A stretch of DNA of 64,000 nt from Prevotella sp. UBA2756. GTDB lineage: Bacteria; Bacteroidota; Bacteroidia; Bacteroidales; Bacteroidaceae. The DNA is taken from positions 62,001 to 126,000 of the forward strand of contig DEJE01000016.1 in assembly GCA_002353205.1 (NCBI GenBank). The letters run 5' to 3'. Of the stretch, positions 1 to 7,525 are shown one piece after another. The notes below the pieces were generated by a model, which saw only the letters and a program-made list of their open reading frames with translations, was not told where the DNA came from and made no database searches. The stretch's first letter is position 1; each line of letters starts with the position of its first letter. The translations under genes were made by a program, and so were the position numbers.

Positions 1-1
1 G

Positions 2-655
2 GAGATGATCGAGGGCTTCGTGCACGAATCAATCCTGGCAAGGGCTGAGAAGAAAGGGCTGGCAGAGATCCACCTGCACAACCTTCGCGACTATACGCTC
101 GACAAATGGCGCCGCGTGGACGACTATCCCTACGGCGGCTTTGCCGGTATGGTGATGCAGATAGAACCCATCGACCGCTGCATCTCCGCCCTGAAGGCAG
201 AAAGAGAGTACGACGAGGTGATCTTCACCTCGCCCGACGGTGAGCAGTTCAACCAGCATGTGGCCAACGACTTGTCGCTGCTGGAGAACATTATCATCCT
301 GTGCGGCCACTACAAAGGCATCGACCAGCGCATCCGCGACCACCTCATCACGCGCGAGATCTCCATCGGCGACTACGTGCTGACGGGCGGCGAACTGGCT
401 GCGGCCGTCATGGCCGACGCCATCGTGCGCATCATTCCCGGCGTGGTGGGCGACGAGCAGAGCGCGCTCTCCGACTGTTTCCAGGACGACCTGCTGGCCG
501 CTCCCATCTACACCCGGCCGGCCGAATACAAAGGTTGGCGGGTGCCCGACATCCTGCTGAGCGGCCACGAGGCGAAGATCAAGGAGTGGGAAATGGAACA
601 GGCGCTGGAACGGACGCGCCGCCTGCGCCCCGATTTGCTGAAAACAAACAAATAA
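2..655 (+). CDS. trmD: tRNA (guanine37-N1)-methyltransferase TrmD, 5' end cut by window edge
   Basis: TrmD methylates N1 of G37 in tRNAs with a G at position 36, using S-adenosylmethionine, and so prevents frameshifting. The frame is open to base 2, and the first visible residues (E-M-I-E-G-F) match the segment that follows the N-terminal strand in the family, so about ten residues lie outside the window. Visible SPOUT-fold signatures are CGHYKGIDQR (near residue 100), the knotted SAM site SIGDYVLTGGELA and the C-terminal YTRPAEYKGWRVPDILLSGH. The protein ends at a normal length. The ATG at base 5 is internal, not the start. The identification is firm. Confidence 0.95.
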   Translation, partial: EMIEGFVHESILARAEKKGLAEIHLHNLRDYTLDKWRRVDDYPYGGFAGMVMQIEPIDRCISALKAEREYDEVIFTSPDGEQFNQHVANDLSLLENIIILCGHYKGIDQRIRDHLITREISIGDYVLTGGELAAAVMADAIVRIIPGVVGDEQSALSDCFQDDLLAAPIYTRPAEYKGWRVPDILLSGHEAKIKEWEMEQALERTRRLRPDLLKTNK

Positions 656-680
656 GTATAAACCTCTAAAAATCAACGAC

Positions 681-1154
681 ATGGACAACAATCCTAACGG
701 ACAGGGCTACACGCCCCAGAACAACGGCCAGTATGGCCAGGGATATAACCCGCAGCAGCCTCAGCAAGGCTACAACCCGCAACAGGGCTACAACCCACAG
801 CAGCCGCAGGGCTACAACCCGCAACAGGGCTACAATCCGCAGCAAGCCTACGGACAGCAGCAGGCTTACGGACAACAGCGCAACGCCATGCCGCCCATGA
901 AGCCCAACAATAACCTCATCCTCGCCATCTTCACCACCCTTTGCTGCTGCCTTCCCTTGGGCATCTATGCCATCATTAAGGCTACAAAGGTGGACAGCCT
1001 CTACAACACCGGCCAGTATCAGGCTGCCATGGCTGAAGCCGCAGAAGCCAAGAAATGGAGCATCATCGGCATTGGTGTAGGACTAGTCATTCAGATCATC
1101 TACATTGCAATCTATGGCTGGGCCATCGCTAAGGGCTACATGGATTCAATGTAA
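681..1154 (+). CDS. CD225/dispanin-family membrane protein with Q/N/P/Y-rich repeats
   Basis: 157 residues. Residues 1-70 are a low-complexity tail of repeated GYNPQQ-type units rich in Q, N, P, Y and G. Residues 72-157 hold two hydrophobic segments around a polar loop (KATKVDSLYNTGQYQAAMAEAAEAKK), the usual dispanin/CD225 layout with the CCCLPLGIYAI signature at the first segment. The family includes vertebrate IFITM proteins; bacterial members have no settled function. It starts a same-strand cluster with DUF2752 and TM2 proteins, 6 bp from the next gene, so a common membrane role is plausible but unproven. The repeats at DNA level (about 735-875) could vary in copy number. Confidence 0.82.
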   Translation: MDNNPNGQGYTPQNNGQYGQGYNPQQPQQGYNPQQGYNPQQPQGYNPQQGYNPQQAYGQQQAYGQQRNAMPPMKPNNNLILAIFTTLCCCLPLGIYAIIKATKVDSLYNTGQYQAAMAEAAEAKKWSIIGIGVGLVIQIIYIAIYGWAIAKGYMDSM

Positions 1155-1160
1155 CCGGAG

Positions 1161-1529
1161 TTGAAAAAGATTGTCATCGGCCTCCTGTTGCTCGCTGCGC
1201 TGGCACTGCTCCTGCTGATAGACCCCGCAGAGAGTGTGTGGATGCCCAAATGCCCGTTCAAGCTGCTGACCGGACTGCAGTGTCCAGGCTGTGGCGGACA
1301 ACGTGCCGTGCATGCCTTGCTGCATGGCGATGTGGTGGGAGCGCTGCGCTACAACTGGTTTCTCATCTACGCCGCTCCCTATCTTCTGCTGCTCATCGTT
1401 GAAAGGTTCTTCCTCCGAGGCGACTGGCAGCAGAAGGTACAACGTTTTGCCGAGAACAGACATGTGGTGATGTTCTACGTGGTGAGCTATTGCGTGTGGC
1501 TGGTAGCGAGGAACATCTTGCACATCTGA
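1161..1529 (+). CDS. DUF2752 small membrane protein
   Basis: 122 residues with an N-terminal hydrophobic stretch (residues 4-20) and two further hydrophobic segments. The core CPFKLLTGLQCPGCGGQRAV is the DUF2752 signature, with a CPxCGxxR-like cysteine motif. The start used is TTG at 1161, because it gives the expected N-terminal membrane segment; the first ATG in frame (1242) would remove it. It lies 6 bp after the dispanin gene and just upstream of a TM2 gene. Function is unknown; the cysteines might bind a metal or form a disulfide, which is inference only. Confidence 0.78.
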   Translation: MKKIVIGLLLLAALALLLLIDPAESVWMPKCPFKLLTGLQCPGCGGQRAVHALLHGDVVGALRYNWFLIYAAPYLLLLIVERFFLRGDWQQKVQRFAENRHVVMFYVVSYCVWLVARNILHI

Positions 1530-1573
1530 ACGACGTGATAGCCACACGGACAGAACACATAAAAAAGAAAGAT

Positions 1574-1915
1574 ATGGACGAACAAAGAATCAACCAGGTG
1601 CTTATGGCCTACGCAGACAAACTGCCCCCCATGAGCATAGAATCGCTGAAGAGCCGCATCCTCTACAGTCGCCTTGACGAGAACTCCCTTCAGATTCTGC
1701 TGATGCAGATGAAAGACCCGACCATCTCGCTCATCCTCTCCATCCTGACAGGAACAGTGGGCGTAGACAGGTTCTACATCGGCGACATCGGCATGGGTAT
1801 CGGCAAACTGCTCACAGGCGGCGGCTGCGGTATATGGTGGCTCATCGACATCTTCCTGATTATGGACGCCACGCGCCAGAAGAATCTCGAGATGCTGATG
1901 ATGCGTCTGGTCTAA
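1574..1915 (+). CDS. TM2-domain membrane protein
   Basis: 113 residues from ATG 1574, the first methionine of the sequence MDEQRINQVLMAYADKLPP. Residues about 50-105 form a TM2 domain: two hydrophobic helices around a GVDRFYIGD turn, ending in a WLIDIFLIMDATRQKN segment. The DRF-type motif between helices is conserved in TM2 proteins. It is the third gene of the dispanin-DUF2752-TM2 cluster. Its last four bases overlap the end of the convergent patatin gene. The biochemical role of bacterial TM2 proteins is not established. Confidence 0.8.
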   Translation: MDEQRINQVLMAYADKLPPMSIESLKSRILYSRLDENSLQILLMQMKDPTISLILSILTGTVGVDRFYIGDIGMGIGKLLTGGGCGIWWLIDIFLIMDATRQKNLEMLMMRLV

Positions 1916-2763
1916 TCGCTGGCCAGATGTTCGCGGCAGAAGCGCTCGCCCTGTTCGAAGCCCTCCTCGTAGAGGCGCTCCAGCTTGGCCAGGTCTCTCT
2001 CGACCCTGTCGACCTGCATCGGCTTCTGGGGTCGTATGCAGACGATCTTCCCCTGAGCTTCCATCTGCTCGACCATCTCCAACTGCCGGTTGTAGGCCTC
2101 GCAGCGATGGCTCAGGGCCACACGCAGGCGTGGGTACTCCTTGTAGATGATGGGCGGAATCTTGTGATCTTTCTCGGTTGAGCGGTAACCATAGTTGCGC
2201 GTCTGCACGACCACGTTCGTTGTGTGCCCTTTCTCAATCGACCGGAGCAGGGGTATGCTGTCCACGATGCCGCCGTCGAGCATGGGGATGCCGTCGACCT
2301 CGACCATCTTGCTGACGTAAGGGAGCGAGCTGCTGGCCCTGACGATGTCGAGGGCGCGCTGCCTGTCCTTCTTTTCCGACAGATAGCAGGCCGTCCCGGT
2401 GAGGCAGTTGGTCGTGACCATCTCAAACTCCACGTCGCCGCTGAAGAATTCGTCCCAGTCGAACGGCAACAGTTTGTTGGGGAAATCGTCGTAGAGCAGT
2501 TTCTGGTCGAAGATGCTGCCCTGGGTGACGAGATGGCGCAGCCCGATGTAGTCGTAGCGTGCCAGCATATCGATGTTCGACAGGCGTGCCCGGCGTTTCT
2601 GCCGGCTTGCATACGACATGCCGTTGCATGCCCCGGCGCTGACGGCAACGATATAGCGGAACCAGAGTTCGTGCTTCATGAAGGCGTCGAGCACACCGCT
2701 GGTGAACACCCCGCGCATGCCTCCGCCTTCGAGCACAAGTCCTGTATTTCTGTCGATAACCAT
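1912..2763 (-). CDS. Patatin-like phospholipase (YjjU/RssA type)
   Basis: 283 residues. A patatin-family lipid acyl hydrolase using a Ser-Asp dyad. The oxyanion loop LVLEGGGMRGVFTSGVLDAF is at residues 9-28, the nucleophile elbow AVSAGACNG near residue 42, and the catalytic aspartate in MLDGGIVDSIP near residue 163. The first glycine of the usual GxSxG elbow is alanine here (AVSAG). The C-terminal 100 residues match the extra helical region of YjjU-like members. There is no signal peptide, so it is probably cytoplasmic. A Bacteroidetes -7 box (TAACTTTG) lies 24 bases upstream. The natural substrate is unknown. Confidence 0.85.
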   Translation of the reverse strand: MVIDRNTGLVLEGGGMRGVFTSGVLDAFMKHELWFRYIVAVSAGACNGMSYASRQKRRARLSNIDMLARYDYIGLRHLVTQGSIFDQKLLYDDFPNKLLPFDWDEFFSGDVEFEMVTTNCLTGTACYLSEKKDRQRALDIVRASSSLPYVSKMVEVDGIPMLDGGIVDSIPLLRSIEKGHTTNVVVQTRNYGYRSTEKDHKIPPIIYKEYPRLRVALSHRCEAYNRQLEMVEQMEAQGKIVCIRPQKPMQVDRVERDLAKLERLYEEGFEQGERFCREHLASD

Positions 2764-2786
2764 AACTGCGTGTCGTTATTTTCGCG

Positions 2787-2794
2787 CAAAGTTA
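2787..2794 (-). promoter_or_regulatory. Candidate -7 box of the patatin gene
   Basis: On the minus strand this reads TAACTTTG, matching the Bacteroidetes -7 consensus TAnnTTTG, 24 bases before the patatin ATG. I see no clear TTTG at the expected -33 distance, so only half of the promoter is supported. Confidence 0.45.
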
Positions 2795-2847
2795 CAATTT
2801 TTTTTTAAATTAATAGTCTGGACGAATGCAAATTGAATTAAAATGCG

Positions 2848-2855
2848 TATCTTTG
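2848..2855 (+). promoter_or_regulatory. Candidate -7 box of the M24 peptidase gene
   Basis: TATCTTTG, a perfect match to TAnnTTTG, ends 27 bases before ATG 2883. No good -33 TTTG is seen at 19-23 bp. The box supports the 2883 start, because a start at 2826 would lie upstream of the promoter. Confidence 0.5.
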
Positions 2856-2882
2856 CAGAGAATAAACGAAAAACAGAACATC

Positions 2883-4280
2883 ATGTTTGCAAAGGAAGTA
2901 TACACAGGACGCCGTGCTCAGCTGCGCCAACTCGTGGAGAGCGGCGTCATCATCTTGTTTGGCAACAACGAGTCGCCGTGCAACTATCCCAACAACGGCT
3001 ACTATCCGTTCCGCCAGGACTCGTCGTTTCTCTACTATTTCGGACAGCGGCGCGACGGGCTCGTGGGCGTGATCGACGTTGACAACGGCACGGAGACGCT
3101 CGTGGGCGACGACATCGACATCGAGGACATCGTGTGGTACGGCTCGGTGGAGAGCGTTCGGGAGCTGGCCTCGCAGGTGGGCGTGGAGCACAGCGCTCCG
3201 ATGAAGCAGCTGCAGGTGATCTGCAACGACGCCCTGCGCCAGAACCGTAAGATCCACTTCCTGCCTCCCTACCGCCACGACACGAAGATTCAGATCATGG
3301 ACTTGCTGGGCATTCATCCCAACCAGCAGAAAGAGTCGGCCTCGGTGGAGCTCATCAAGGCCATCGTGAAGATGCGGCAGTGCAAGACCGACATCGAGGT
3401 GGCCGAGATAGAAAAGGCCTGCGCCATCGGCTATCAGATGCACACGCACGCCATGCGTATGACCCGTCCGGGCGTGACCGAGAAATATGTGGGCGGACAA
3501 GTGGACGGCATGGCCCACTCGCTGGGCGAGCACGAGAGCTTCGCCACCATCTTCACCCAGCACGGCGAGATCATGCACGGCACGCCGTCGTATCGCGTGC
3601 TGGAGAGCGGACGGCTGGCCCTGTGCGATGCGGGAGCCGAGAATGCCGAGAACTACTGCTCTGACAACACGCGCACATTCCCCGTCAACGGCAAGTTCAC
3701 GCAGCGGCAGCTGGAGATCTACAGCATCGTGGAAGCCTGTCACGACTATGCACTCGAGGTGGCACGGCCCGGCGTGCTGTGGTACGACGTCCACATGAAC
3801 GTGTGCCGGCTGATGACCGACCGTCTGAAGGAGCTGGAACTGATGAAGGGCGACACCGAGGAAGCCGTCAGGGCCGGGGCCCACGCCATGTTCCTGCCCC
3901 ACGGTCTGGGCCACATGATGGGCATGGACGTTCACGACATGGAAGGTCTGGGACAGAACTACGTGGGCTTCGACGACGAGATACAGCCGTCGACACAGTT
4001 CGGCACCAACGCTCTGCGCTGCGGCAAGCGCCTGCAGGAAGGCTTCGTGATGACCGACGAGCCGGGCATCTACTTCATTCCCGCACTCATCGACGACTGG
4101 CGCGCTCAGGGGCTGCACAAGGATTTCCTGAACTACGACCTGATAGAGACCTACAAAGACTTCGGCGGCATACGCATCGAAGACGATATCCTCATCACCA
4201 GCGACGGCTGCCGCTTCCTGGGCAAGGAGCTCATCCCCTATCACCCGAAGGACATCGAGGCCTTCATGGCCAAGGGCTGA
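2883..4280 (+). CDS. pepP: Xaa-Pro aminopeptidase, M24B family (PepP type)
   Basis: 465 residues. Removes N-terminal residues that precede proline from peptides, using two metal ions. An N-terminal creatinase-like domain (residues 1-165) is followed by the pita-bread domain. Metal ligands are visible: D in ALCDAGAE, D in SDNTRTFP, H in HGLGHMMGMDVHD, E in TDEPGIYF and E in IRIEDDILI. Length fits PepP-type enzymes (430-470). The start at 2883 follows a TATCTTTG promoter box; the frame extends upstream to 2826 but that would place the start before the promoter. There is no signal peptide, so it acts in the cytoplasm. Confidence 0.9.
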   Translation: MFAKEVYTGRRAQLRQLVESGVIILFGNNESPCNYPNNGYYPFRQDSSFLYYFGQRRDGLVGVIDVDNGTETLVGDDIDIEDIVWYGSVESVRELASQVGVEHSAPMKQLQVICNDALRQNRKIHFLPPYRHDTKIQIMDLLGIHPNQQKESASVELIKAIVKMRQCKTDIEVAEIEKACAIGYQMHTHAMRMTRPGVTEKYVGGQVDGMAHSLGEHESFATIFTQHGEIMHGTPSYRVLESGRLALCDAGAENAENYCSDNTRTFPVNGKFTQRQLEIYSIVEACHDYALEVARPGVLWYDVHMNVCRLMTDRLKELELMKGDTEEAVRAGAHAMFLPHGLGHMMGMDVHDMEGLGQNYVGFDDEIQPSTQFGTNALRCGKRLQEGFVMTDEPGIYFIPALIDDWRAQGLHKDFLNYDLIETYKDFGGIRIEDDILITSDGCRFLGKELIPYHPKDIEAFMAKG

Positions 4281-4323
4281 ACCGAGACAAGTGAATCCCT
4301 AAAAATAAAATAACCAAAAAGAC

Positions 4324-5523
4324 ATGAAGAAAATCTTAACGCTTGCGCTGCTGGCCACCATGGCTACCGGCGCCATGGCACAGGACAAGAAGGAAGAAAA
4401 CCCGAACAAGCCTGTGTTCACAACCATCAAGTCGCTTCCCATCACCAGCATCAAGGACCAGAACCGCTCGGGCACCTGCTGGGCCTACTCCACCCTGTCG
4501 TTCTTCGAGAGCGAGATACTGAAGAAGACGGGCAAGAGCTACGACCTCTGCGAGATGTTCGTGGCCAACAAAGACTATATGGAGCGCGCCGAGCTGACCG
4601 TGCGCATGCACGGCGACAGCCAGTTCTCACAGGGCGGCAGCGCCGGCGACGTGCTCATCATCATGAAGAACCACGGCATCTGCCCCGAGAATGCGATGCC
4701 GCTGCCCGGTACTATGCAGGGCGACTCGCTGGCCAACTTCAACGAGTTCTTCAGCGTCATGGAGCCATACGTGGGAGCTGTTGCCAAGAGCACGGCCAAG
4801 AAGATCAGCAACCAGTGGAAAGCCGGACTGCAGGGCATCCTCGACGCCTATCTGGGCAAGTGCCCCGAGGAGTTCGTCTACGAAGGAAAGAAGTACACCC
4901 CGAAGAGCTTCATGGCCAGCCTGGGGCTGAACCTCGACGACTATGTGAGCATCACCAGCTATACGCACCACCCGTTCTACACCGCTTTCCCCGTGGAGGT
5001 GCAGGACAACTGGCGCTGGGACCGCTCGTACAACGTTCCGATGGACGAGATGATGCAGATCATCGACAACGCTCTTGCTAACGGTTACACCGTGGCATGG
5101 GGCGGCGACGTGTCGGAAGACGGCTTCACCCGCAAGGGCCTCGGCATCGCCTACGACACCAAGAAAGCCCAGAGCCTCGCCGGCAGCGACGCAGCCCGCT
5201 GGCTGAAGCTGAGCGCATCGGACAAGAAGAGCAAGCTCGACTCGCTGGGCATCACCGCTCCCGAGATCGTTCCCACACAGCAGCTTCGCCAGGAGCGCTT
5301 CGATAACTGGGAACTGACCGACGACCACGGCATGCACATCTACGGTCTGGCCAAGGATCAGAACGGCAAGGAGTATTACATGGTGAAGAACTCGTGGGGC
5401 GAATACGGCGACTATAAGGGCACATGGTACATGACCAAGGCCTTCGTTGCTGCCAACACCATGGACTTCCTCATCAACAAGAACGCCATTCCCAAGGAAA
5501 TCCGCAAGAAACTCGGCATCTGA
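4324..5523 (+). CDS. Secreted C1B-family cysteine peptidase (bleomycin hydrolase-like)
   Basis: 399 residues with a signal peptide (residues 1-19, cut after TGAMA-Q). The papain-type catalytic residues are all present: Gln in SIKDQNRSGTCWAYS with the Cys in GTCWAYS (about residue 58), His in TDDHGMHIYG and Asn in MVKNSWGEYG. Layout and spacing fit the C1B aminopeptidase C/bleomycin hydrolase branch, with a large insertion between Cys and His. Export distinguishes it from cytoplasmic PepC; it probably degrades peptides in the periplasm or outside. It lies 43 bp after the M24 peptidase gene and is followed by a strong terminator, so the two peptidase genes may be cotranscribed. Confidence 0.87.
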   Translation: MKKILTLALLATMATGAMAQDKKEENPNKPVFTTIKSLPITSIKDQNRSGTCWAYSTLSFFESEILKKTGKSYDLCEMFVANKDYMERAELTVRMHGDSQFSQGGSAGDVLIIMKNHGICPENAMPLPGTMQGDSLANFNEFFSVMEPYVGAVAKSTAKKISNQWKAGLQGILDAYLGKCPEEFVYEGKKYTPKSFMASLGLNLDDYVSITSYTHHPFYTAFPVEVQDNWRWDRSYNVPMDEMMQIIDNALANGYTVAWGGDVSEDGFTRKGLGIAYDTKKAQSLAGSDAARWLKLSASDKKSKLDSLGITAPEIVPTQQLRQERFDNWELTDDHGMHIYGLAKDQNGKEYYMVKNSWGEYGDYKGTWYMTKAFVAANTMDFLINKNAIPKEIRKKLGI

Positions 5524-5590
5524 AAAAGGCCGTCGAGGAAAGATTCCACGAGGAAGAGGAATCTTAAAAATCATTAACAAAGGACAAAAA

Positions 5591-5640
5591 GATGATGATT
5601 TCTGCATTTTTGCGCAGAAATCATCGTCTTTTTCGTTTTT
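5591..5640 (+). terminator. Rho-independent terminator after the C1B peptidase gene
   Basis: GATGATTTCTGC (5594-5605) pairs perfectly with GCAGAAATCATC (5614-5625) around an 8-nt loop, followed by a T-rich run. Confidence 0.85.
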
Positions 5641-5730
5641 ATTCTGTAACTTTACAGCGGATTAATGTGCACCTATGCCAATAGGCGCAATCTATCTGTC
5701 TACGCCAGAAGAAAATAAAAAACAATATAA

Positions 5731-7461
5731 ATGCATTTTAAATGGAATTACGTACCACCTACACCAGAAGAAAAGAAGACAGCTGAGGCCCTCGGAGCCA
5801 AGATGAGTATCAGCCCGATACTGGCTCAGATACTCGTCCGCAGAGGCATCACCACAGAGCCTGCTGCCAAGCGATACTTCCGGCCACAGCTGGGCGACCT
5901 GATCAATCCGTTCCTGATGAAGGACATGGACGTGGCAGTCGACCGGTTGAACGATGCCATGGGGCGCAAAGAGCGCATTCTGGTGTATGGCGACTACGAT
6001 GTAGACGGATGCACAGCCGTAGCGCTGGTGTACAAGTTTCTGCAGCAATTCTATTCCAACGTGGACTACTACATCCCCGACCGCTACGACGAGGGGTATG
6101 GCGTGAGCCGCAAAGGACTGGAATATGCCCAGGAAACAGGTGTGAAACTGATTATTATTCTCGACTGCGGAATCAAAGCCGTGGATGAAATAGCCTATGC
6201 CAAGAGCCTTGGCATTGACTTCATCATCTGCGACCACCACGTGCCCGACGAGGTGATGCCTCCCGCAGTGGCCATCCTGAACCCCAAACGCGAGGACGAC
6301 GCCTACCCCTTCAAGCACCTGTGCGGCTGCGGCGTGGGCTTCAAGTTCATGCAGGGCTTCGCCAAGAACAACGGCATTCCCTTCTCGCAGCTGATTCCGC
6401 TGCTCGATTTCGTGGCGGTGAGCATCGCGGCCGACATCGTCCCCGTGACCGACGAGAACCGCATCCTCGCTTTCCACGGACTGAAACAACTCAACCAGAA
6501 CCCGAGCATCGGCCTGAAAGCCATCATCGAGATATGCGGACTGAGCGACCGCGACATCTCGATGAGCGATATCATCTTCAAGATCGGTCCGCGAATCAAC
6601 GCCTCGGGACGCATGGAGAACGGCAAGGAGAGCGTCGACCTGCTGGTGGAACGCGACTTCGCCACAGCGCTGAGCAAAGCCCGACATATCAACACCTACA
6701 ACGAGCAGCGCAAGGACATCGACAAGCAGATGACCGAAGAGGCCAACCAGATTGTGGCACGCATCGAAAGCCAGAAGCGCCATTCGAGCATCGTGCTCTA
6801 CGACGAGAACTGGAAGAAAGGTGTCATCGGCATCGTGGCGTCGCGCCTGACGGAAATATACTTCAGACCCACGGTCGTACTGACGCGCGACGAGGAGTTT
6901 GCAACAGGATCGGCCCGCTCGGTTACGGGCTTCGACATCTATTCGGCCATCAAGAGCTGCCGCGACCTGCTCGTGAACTTCGGCGGACACACCTATGCCG
7001 CCGGCCTCACACTCCGTTGGGACGACATTCCGGAGTTCCGCCGCCGCTTCCAGAAATACGTGGAAGAGCACATCCAGCCCGAACAGACAGAAGCCATGCT
7101 CAACATCGACGCCCACATCGACTTCAAGGACATCACACGAAAGATGCACAACGAGCTGAAGCGCTTCGGACCCTTCGGACCGATGAACCAGAAACCCATT
7201 TTCTGCACGACGGGCGTCTACGATTTCGGCACAAGCAAGGTGGTAGGACGCGATCAGGAACACATCAAGCTCGAACTGGTTGATTCGAAGTCGAACAACG
7301 TGATGAACGGCATTGCTTTCGGACAGAGTGCTTCGGCCCGCTACATCAAGAGTAAACGAGCCTTCGACATCGCCTACACCATCGAGGAAAACATCTTCAA
7401 GCACAACGACGTGCAGCTGCAGATAGAAGACATTCGTCCTGCTGAGGAAGAAACCGAATAA
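5731..7461 (+). CDS. recJ: Single-stranded-DNA-specific exonuclease RecJ
   Basis: 576 residues, typical for RecJ. It degrades single-stranded DNA 5' to 3' in recombination and mismatch repair. DHH phosphoesterase motifs: YGDYDVDGCTAVAL (near residue 87), ILDCGIKAVDE, and the name-giving CDHHVPDE (near 168). The DHHA1 domain carries RSVTGFDIYSAI and FGGHTYAAGLTL (near 417). The C-terminal OB-like region ends with YTIEENIFKHNDVQLQIEDI. A TAACTTTA box at 5647-5654 resembles a -7 element. recQ follows 64 bp downstream on the same strand, so the two DNA-repair genes are likely linked in function. Confidence 0.95.
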   Translation: MHFKWNYVPPTPEEKKTAEALGAKMSISPILAQILVRRGITTEPAAKRYFRPQLGDLINPFLMKDMDVAVDRLNDAMGRKERILVYGDYDVDGCTAVALVYKFLQQFYSNVDYYIPDRYDEGYGVSRKGLEYAQETGVKLIIILDCGIKAVDEIAYAKSLGIDFIICDHHVPDEVMPPAVAILNPKREDDAYPFKHLCGCGVGFKFMQGFAKNNGIPFSQLIPLLDFVAVSIAADIVPVTDENRILAFHGLKQLNQNPSIGLKAIIEICGLSDRDISMSDIIFKIGPRINASGRMENGKESVDLLVERDFATALSKARHINTYNEQRKDIDKQMTEEANQIVARIESQKRHSSIVLYDENWKKGVIGIVASRLTEIYFRPTVVLTRDEEFATGSARSVTGFDIYSAIKSCRDLLVNFGGHTYAAGLTLRWDDIPEFRRRFQKYVEEHIQPEQTEAMLNIDAHIDFKDITRKMHNELKRFGPFGPMNQKPIFCTTGVYDFGTSKVVGRDQEHIKLELVDSKSNNVMNGIAFGQSASARYIKSKRAFDIAYTIEENIFKHNDVQLQIEDIRPAEEETE

Positions 7462-7525
7462 GTCGGCGCTGCAAAGCAACATCGGCAGAACCTTTCAGAC
7501 TCAGACCTTATATATATAATAAGGT

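Noticed and set aside
2838..4244. Long minus-strand open frame (468 codons) opposite the M24 peptidase gene
   Set aside because: It mirrors the GC-rich codon pattern of the real gene, has no family resemblance and ends up rich in V, H and L, as antisense frames do here.
5692..7482. 596-codon minus-strand open frame opposite recJ
   Set aside because: RecJ motifs are complete on the plus strand; the antisense frame shows no domain.
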